DNA of 39,928 nucleotides from Planctomycetota bacterium (GTDB lineage Bacteria; Planctomycetota; UBA1135; GCA-002686595): NCBI GenBank assembly GCA_009691855.1, contig SIAI01000036.1, positions 1 through 39,928 on the forward strand, in the 5' to 3' direction. This document shows positions 35,502-39,928 of this stretch, piece after piece. Made by a program: the position numbers and the translations under genes. Numbering within the stretch: position 1 is the first letter of the stretch; every line of letters begins with the position of its first letter. The notes beneath the pieces are model-generated. The model ran no database searches and was not told the DNA's origin. It saw nothing but the letters and a program-made list of their open reading frames with translations.

Positions 35502-36974
35502 TCACGCGAGGATCGCGCGGATCACTTCGCCGTGCACATCGGTCAGGCGCCGCTCGATCCCGTTGTGGTACCAGGAGAGCCGCTTGTGATCGAGGCCGAG
35601 CAGGTGCAGCAGCGTGGCGTGGAGATCGTAGACGGTCGTCGCGCCGTCGACCGCCTTCCAGCCGAACTCGTCGGTCGCGCCGTAGCTGAAGGGCGCCTTC
35701 ACGCCGGCGCCGGCGAACCAGACCGTGAAGCCCTTCGGGTTGTGATCGCGGCCGCTGGCGTCCTTCTGGAAGGTCGGCATGCGCCCGAACTCGGTGGTGA
35801 AGAGCACGAGCGTGTCGTCGAGCAGGCCGCGCTGGGCGAGGTCGTCCAAGAGCGCCGCGGCGGGCTGGTCGAGGATCGGCGCGTGGATGGCGTACTGCTG
35901 CGCGAGGTACTTGTGACCATCCCAGTTGCCGACGCCCTCGCCCATCGCATACGAGCCGTTGAAGAGCTGCACGAAGCGCACTCCCGCTTCGAGCAGACGG
36001 CGCGCCAGCACGCAGTTCCGTGCGAAGCCGGCCTTGAGGGGATTCATGTCGTCGCAGCCGTAGGCGGCGCGGGTCGCGGGGCTCTCGCTCGCGAGGTCAC
36101 CGATGGCCGCGGCCTTCAGCTGCATGCGCGCGGCGAGCTCGAAGCTCGCGATCCTCGCCGCCAGCTCGCTATCGCCTGGAAAGCGCGTGAGGCGCTGCAG
36201 GTCGAGCGCGCGCGTCAGCTCGCGGGCGGCGCGGTCGCTCGCGTCGTCCAGGCCGGCGGGCGGCGCCAGGTGCTCGATCGGCCGGTTCGCGCCGAACGGC
36301 GTGCCCTGGAAGACGGCCGGCAGGAAGCCGGCGCCCCAGTGGTTGCCCATCGACTGCGGCAGGCCGCGCGGATCGGGGATGGCAACGAACGCCGGCAGGT
36401 CCGCGCACTCGCTGCCGAGCGCATAGCTCACCCACGCGCCCATGCCGGGAAAGCCCTCGAGCGTGAAACCCGTGCTCATCTGGTTCTCGCCCGGCCCGTG
36501 GGTGTTGCTCTTCGCGACCATGCCGTGCAGGAAGCACATCCGGTCGACACGCCGCGCGAGTTCGGGCAGCAGGTCGGACGCCCACTTGCCGCACTCTCCG
36601 CGCGGCGCGAAGTTCCAGGGGCTGCGCGTGAGGTTGCCCTGCTCGCCCTGGAATGTGACCAGACCCGCGCCGCCCGGCAACGGCATGCCGTCGCGCTTGG
36701 CGAGTTCCGGCTTCCAGTCGAAGGTGTCGAGCTGGCTGAGCGCGCCCGAGCAGAAGATCACCAGCACCCGTTTCGCGCGCGGCGTGAAGTGCGGCGGCCG
36801 CGCACGCAGCGGTGCCGTCGGATCGATCACGGGCCGGATCGGAAGGACGTCGTCGTCACGCGCCCCCGCTCCCGCGCCCTGTGCCTTCTCGGCCAGCAGC
36901 GCCGCGAGTGCGATCTGCGCGAGGCCGTTGCCGCCGAAGGCCAGGAAGTGGCGTCGGTCCATGGAGGGCTTCAT
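35502..36974 (-). CDS. DUF1501 protein with twin-arginine leader
   Basis: The 490-residue product opens MKPSMDRRHFLAFGGNGLAQ, a twin-arginine (RRHFLA) signal. The DUF1501 marks follow: RVLVIFCSGALSQLDTFDWKP, WASDLLPELARRVDRMCFLH, STGFTLEGFPGMGAWVSYAL and LVLFTTEFGRMPTF, then GRDHNPKGFTVWFAGAGVK and the ending SWYHNGIERRLTDVHGEVI. The family belongs to the alkaline-phosphatase/sulfatase superfamily; its own function is unknown. The ATG at 36974 overlaps the stop of the upstream gene by four bases (ATGA), so the two are coupled. Such pairs are a planctomycete hallmark and abundant in their genomes. Confidence 0.92.
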   Translation of the reverse strand: MKPSMDRRHFLAFGGNGLAQIALAALLAEKAQGAGAGARDDDVLPIRPVIDPTAPLRARPPHFTPRAKRVLVIFCSGALSQLDTFDWKPELAKRDGMPLPGGAGLVTFQGEQGNLTRSPWNFAPRGECGKWASDLLPELARRVDRMCFLHGMVAKSNTHGPGENQMSTGFTLEGFPGMGAWVSYALGSECADLPAFVAIPDPRGLPQSMGNHWGAGFLPAVFQGTPFGANRPIEHLAPPAGLDDASDRAARELTRALDLQRLTRFPGDSELAARIASFELAARMQLKAAAIGDLASESPATRAAYGCDDMNPLKAGFARNCVLARRLLEAGVRFVQLFNGSYAMGEGVGNWDGHKYLAQQYAIHAPILDQPAAALLDDLAQRGLLDDTLVLFTTEFGRMPTFQKDASGRDHNPKGFTVWFAGAGVKAPFSYGATDEFGWKAVDGATTVYDLHATLLHLLGLDHKRLSWYHNGIERRLTDVHGEVIRAILA

Positions 36975-39733
36975 TCGAGCCACAGGAACTCGCTCGCATC
37001 GAGCAGCGCGCGGCAGCAGATCGCCAGGCCATGTTCGCGCGCGACGGCCCGCGCGGGGCCGAGCTCGGCCTCGTCCGGCGCGCGAGCGAAGGCGAGCTCG
37101 AACGCACACCGCAGCTGCGCCTCGAGATCGCCCGGCCGCTCGCTCGCGAGCCGCTCGGCGAAGCGGCGCGCGGCTTCGAGGACGAACGGCGCGTGCGTCA
37201 GCGCCAGCGCCTGCAAGGGCGTGATCGCGCTGCCACGGCGCGGACAGGGTTGGCCACCGTCGGGCAGGTCGAAGGCGGCGAAGGTGGGCTCGGGATGCAT
37301 GCGCACGCGCAAGAGGTAGATCGAGCGGCGGAAGTCGGCCGGTCCGAAGGCGAGCTTCGGCTCGTACACGCGCACGTAGTTGTCGTTCGGCGCGAAGGGC
37401 GAGACGCTCGGTCCGCCCAGCGTGAGATCGAGCACGCCCGCCACGGCGAGCATCGAGTCGCGGATCGCTTCGGCCGGCAGGCGGCGCGGCGCGAAGCGCC
37501 ACAGCAGCCGATTGCTCGCATCGAGCGCGAGCGCATCGGCGCGCGGCCGGCTCGACTGACGCCAGGTCGCCGAGAGCAGCAGCCGCCGATGCAGCGCCTT
37601 CATGCTCCCGCCCGCGCGCACGAAGTCGCAGGCGAGCGTGTCCAGCAGCTCGGGATGGCTCGGCCGCATCCCCATCGCGCCGAAATCGCTGGGCGTCCCG
37701 ACCAGGCCGCGCCCGAAGTGCTGCTGCCAGATGCGATTGACGATCACGCGCGCCCAGAGCGTGTTCTCAGGCGCGACCATCCACTCGGCCAGCGCGCGTC
37801 GCCGCGCCGGCTCGTCGTTCGCAGCGCCGAGCGCGAAGGGGACATGCAGGCGCGCGACACCACCCGGCGCGACCTCCTCGCGCGGCTCCAGCGGGTTGCC
37901 GCGCTCGAGGCGCCGCGTCACCGGCGGCGCGGCGTCGAAGCGGCCCGCGAAGAGGGTCGGCTCGGGAGCGGGCGGCGGGCGGCGATCGCCGGAACTGGCG
38001 ACGATGCTCCAGACGCCGGCGTCGACGAGCACCTCGATGCGATAGCCCGTCGCGACGCGGTCGCGGAACTCGCCGGTCCGGTCGCGTCCCCACACCACCG
38101 TGTCGATCGCCGTCGGCCGGGAAAGCTCGATCTCGACCCAGCCCGCGCGCTCCGCGGGGATCCAGCTCCAGTCGTTGCCGTAGCGGCCGTCGTTCACGTG
38201 CTCGAGGGTGTGCCGCGGATTGCCGGCGTAGACGCTCGAGGCGCGCGCGACGGCGCCCTCCGAGGCCAGCGCGACATTGCGCGGCGCCGCGCCGGTAGCG
38301 CCCGCCTTAGCGCTGCTCGAGAAGATCTCGAGTTCGTCGAGGCACGGCTCCGCATCGCTCGTCGCGCTGACGACGAAGCGCACGCGCTGCGCCACGACCG
38401 GCGCAAAGCGCTCGAGGTTACGCGCGGCTTCGACCGGCTCGCGACCGGGTAGTGCTTCCTGCACGAGGGCGCGCCGCCACGGCCGGCTCGCAATCTGGAC
38501 ACCAGCGAAGCAGGCGCGTAACGCGTAGTAGTCGTGCTGGTCGAGCGGATCGAACTTGTGGTCGTGGCACTTCGCACAGCCGACCGTGAGACCCAGCAAC
38601 GCGGCGCTGGTCGTGGCGACGATCCCGTGCAGCTCGTCGTCGCGCTGGACCGCGGTGAGTTCGGGATCGGGGCTCTTCACCTCGTCCCACGCGCCAGCGA
38701 CGAGGAAGCCGGTCGCCGCGTCCTCGCCGAGCTGGTCGCCCGCGAGCTGCGCGCGCACGAAGTCGGCGAACGGCAGGTCGCGGTTGAACGCGTCGATCAC
38801 CCAGTCGCGATAGGGCCACGCGTCGGCGCGCGGCTGGTTCATCTCGAAGCCGTTCGTCTCGGCGAAGCGGACGAGGTCGAGCCAGTCGGCGGCGGAGCGC
38901 TCGCCGAAGTGCGGCGAGGCGAGCAGCCGCTCGATCAGGCGCACATAGGCGCGCTCGCCGGCGGAGTCGTCGCCACGCGACTCCTCGACGAACGCCGCCA
39001 CCTCCTCGGGCGTCGGCGGCAGGCCGGTGACGTCGAGCGTCGCGCGGCGGATCAGGGTGCGCGCGTCGGCGTCGGGCGACGGCGCGAGCCCCGCCGCCAG
39101 CAGCTGCGCCGCGACGAAGGCGTCGAGTGGATCGCGGACGAAGTGCGCGAATGCGGGCGCTTCCGGCAGCGGCGGGGTCGCGTGCGGTTGCGGCGGCTCG
39201 AAGGCCCACGTCTCGGGGAGCTCGGCGGCATCCCCGTTCGCGCCGCCGCGCTGCGCGTCAGCGCCGCCGACCTCGGCATCCGGCAGCGCGCGGCCGTCGG
39301 GCCACGGCGCGCCGCCGCGGATCCAGCGCTCGAACGCCGCGGTGACGTCGTCCGCGAGCGCGTGGGACGGCGGCATCTCTAGCTCGGCGTCGGTGCGTCG
39401 CAGCGCGTGGATCAGGACGCTCGCTTCCGGGTCGCCGGCGACCAGAGCGGCGCCGCGCTTGCCTCCTACCAGCAACGCCGCGCGTGTGTCGACGCGCAGC
39501 TTGCTGCGCTGCTTCGCTGGCCCGTGGCAGCGTACGCATTCCTGGGCGAGCGTCGGCGCGACCTGCTCCTCGAAGGCGCTCACGGCGGCGCCCACCGACG
39601 CGTCGTCCTGAGCGCGCGCGATGCCGGGCGCCGCCCCCGACAGGACGATGACCGTCGCGATCGATACGGCCAGCCCACGCCCACGCCCTGCGGGCGGAAC
39701 AAGGAGGTCAGCGGCGTTCAGCGATTCGCTCAC
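36971..39733 (-). CDS. Planctomycete cytochrome-c/DUF1549/DUF1553 (PSD1-type) protein
   Basis: The 920-residue product starts at a GTG at 39733 with a signal peptide (AVSIATVIVLSGAAPGIARA). It then has a cytochrome-c-like domain with CVRCHG (66-71) and a MPPSH axial methionine near 120, then DUF1549 (DPLDAFVAAQLLAAGL... ADWLDLVRFAETNGF... CAKCHDHKFDPLDQHDYYAL), a second potential haem site (CAKCH ~383). A discoidin-like (F5/8 type C) insert follows (~residues 480-570), then DUF1553 (VNRIWQQHFGRGLVGTPSDFG... YLLRVRMHPEPTFAAFD). Function is unknown; electron transfer with the partner DUF1501 protein in the periplasm is a common guess. It overlaps that gene by four bases. Confidence 0.92.
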   Translation of the reverse strand: MSESLNAADLLVPPAGRGRGLAVSIATVIVLSGAAPGIARAQDDASVGAAVSAFEEQVAPTLAQECVRCHGPAKQRSKLRVDTRAALLVGGKRGAALVAGDPEASVLIHALRRTDAELEMPPSHALADDVTAAFERWIRGGAPWPDGRALPDAEVGGADAQRGGANGDAAELPETWAFEPPQPHATPPLPEAPAFAHFVRDPLDAFVAAQLLAAGLAPSPDADARTLIRRATLDVTGLPPTPEEVAAFVEESRGDDSAGERAYVRLIERLLASPHFGERSAADWLDLVRFAETNGFEMNQPRADAWPYRDWVIDAFNRDLPFADFVRAQLAGDQLGEDAATGFLVAGAWDEVKSPDPELTAVQRDDELHGIVATTSAALLGLTVGCAKCHDHKFDPLDQHDYYALRACFAGVQIASRPWRRALVQEALPGREPVEAARNLERFAPVVAQRVRFVVSATSDAEPCLDELEIFSSSAKAGATGAAPRNVALASEGAVARASSVYAGNPRHTLEHVNDGRYGNDWSWIPAERAGWVEIELSRPTAIDTVVWGRDRTGEFRDRVATGYRIEVLVDAGVWSIVASSGDRRPPPAPEPTLFAGRFDAAPPVTRRLERGNPLEPREEVAPGGVARLHVPFALGAANDEPARRRALAEWMVAPENTLWARVIVNRIWQQHFGRGLVGTPSDFGAMGMRPSHPELLDTLACDFVRAGGSMKALHRRLLLSATWRQSSRPRADALALDASNRLLWRFAPRRLPAEAIRDSMLAVAGVLDLTLGGPSVSPFAPNDNYVRVYEPKLAFGPADFRRSIYLLRVRMHPEPTFAAFDLPDGGQPCPRRGSAITPLQALALTHAPFVLEAARRFAERLASERPGDLEAQLRCAFELAFARAPDEAELGPARAVAREHGLAICCRALLDASEFLWLE

Positions 39734-39902
39734 GCGCTCACATCCAGGCGAGGCTCATCCGCCTCGACGAGCTGGCGAAAGGGGCTTCATGCAGCGCGGT
39801 CCCGGCATCCTACCCGTGGCGACGCGCGCCCTGGCTTACAGTCCCTTCGAAGTCGATCCGGCGCGACTCGCCAGGACCAAGGAGTTCCGCCCCGGGGCGA
39901 AG
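39734..39902. other. Intergenic region upstream of the PSD1-type gene
   Basis: 169 bases separating the PSD1-type gene from the RNA gene at the right edge. It contains a small hairpin (CGAGG 39754-39758 and CCTCG 39767-39771 approximately), and no other feature that I can support. The promoter for the leftward genes should lie here. Confidence 0.3.
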
Positions 39903-39928
39903 TGGTGGAGGCGGCGGGAATCGAACCC
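39903..39928 (-). ncRNA. 3' end of a tmRNA (or tRNA), cut by the window edge
   Basis: On the minus strand this reads ...GGGTTCGATTCCCGC (T arm), then acceptor CGCCTCC, discriminator A and an encoded CCA (39903-39905). The loop TTCGATT and the 5-bp T stem are canonical. The acceptor has U at position 70, so pairing with a GGGGGCG 5' strand would give the G3-U70 pair used for alanine identity in tmRNA. An encoded CCA also favours tmRNA, since the tRNA-Leu in this window lacks one. A tRNA such as tRNA-Tyr with GGAGGCG remains possible. The 5' part lies outside the window. Confidence 0.6.

Overview
The window looks like chromosomal DNA of a high-GC member of the Planctomycetota. The strongest pointers are the adjacent pair of planctomycete-type secreted proteins at the right end (cytochrome-c/DUF1549/DUF1553 protein plus DUF1501 protein with a twin-arginine leader), many secreted proteins of planctomycete style, a bacterial UAP-type UDP-sugar pyrophosphorylase, and a three-subunit succinate dehydrogenase with a single five-helix cytochrome b. 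I cannot name a genus.

Layout from left to right. (1) 1-1040: decayed insertion sequences, an IS66 transposase with an in-frame stop and a 3' frameshift, then a short fragment resembling an ISL3-type transposase tail. (2) 1043-6850, minus strand: a secreted HEAT-repeat protein with its own terminator, then sdhC-sdhA-sdhB (transcribed right to left). (3) 6851-7170: divergent intergenic region holding a 186-bp imperfect palindrome. (4) 7171-11066: a histidine-phosphatase gene, a small cysteine-containing protein, a predicted lipoprotein with a GyrI-like fold, a large protein of unknown function and a CvpA-like membrane protein. (5) 11088-12696: a cobalamin riboswitch followed by a single secreted beta-propeller gene, closed off by a convergent neighbour. 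This is the most interesting locus in the window because it suggests a BtuG-like corrinoid-capture protein in a planctomycete. (6) 12708-31110, minus strand, nearly all co-directional: (lipoprotein)-(LPG-synthase-like membrane protein)-pfkB-type kinase-thpR-recA-alaS-rpmF-plsX-fabH-fabD-fabG-acpP-fabF-(122-aa protein)-UAP-ddl-dapB-tRNA-Leu(CAA)-(187-aa protein). It joins fatty-acid/phospholipid initiation with three peptidoglycan-precursor functions (UDP-GlcNAc, D-Ala-D-Ala, diaminopimelate). (7) 31187-39733: secreted proteins, namely an alpha/beta-hydrolase-like protein, a BsuPI-like small protein, a PQQ-type beta-propeller, and the DUF1501 and DUF1549/1553 pair. (8) 39903-39928: the CCA-bearing 3' end of a tRNA or, more likely, a tmRNA, cut by the window edge.

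The first ~8 kb, especially the HEAT-repeat gene, looks visibly less GC-rich than the rest. All functional calls come from reading motifs in the translated sequence; no database search was run. Gene starts were chosen by motif position, ribosome-binding sites and overlap with neighbours, and alternatives are stated where they matter.
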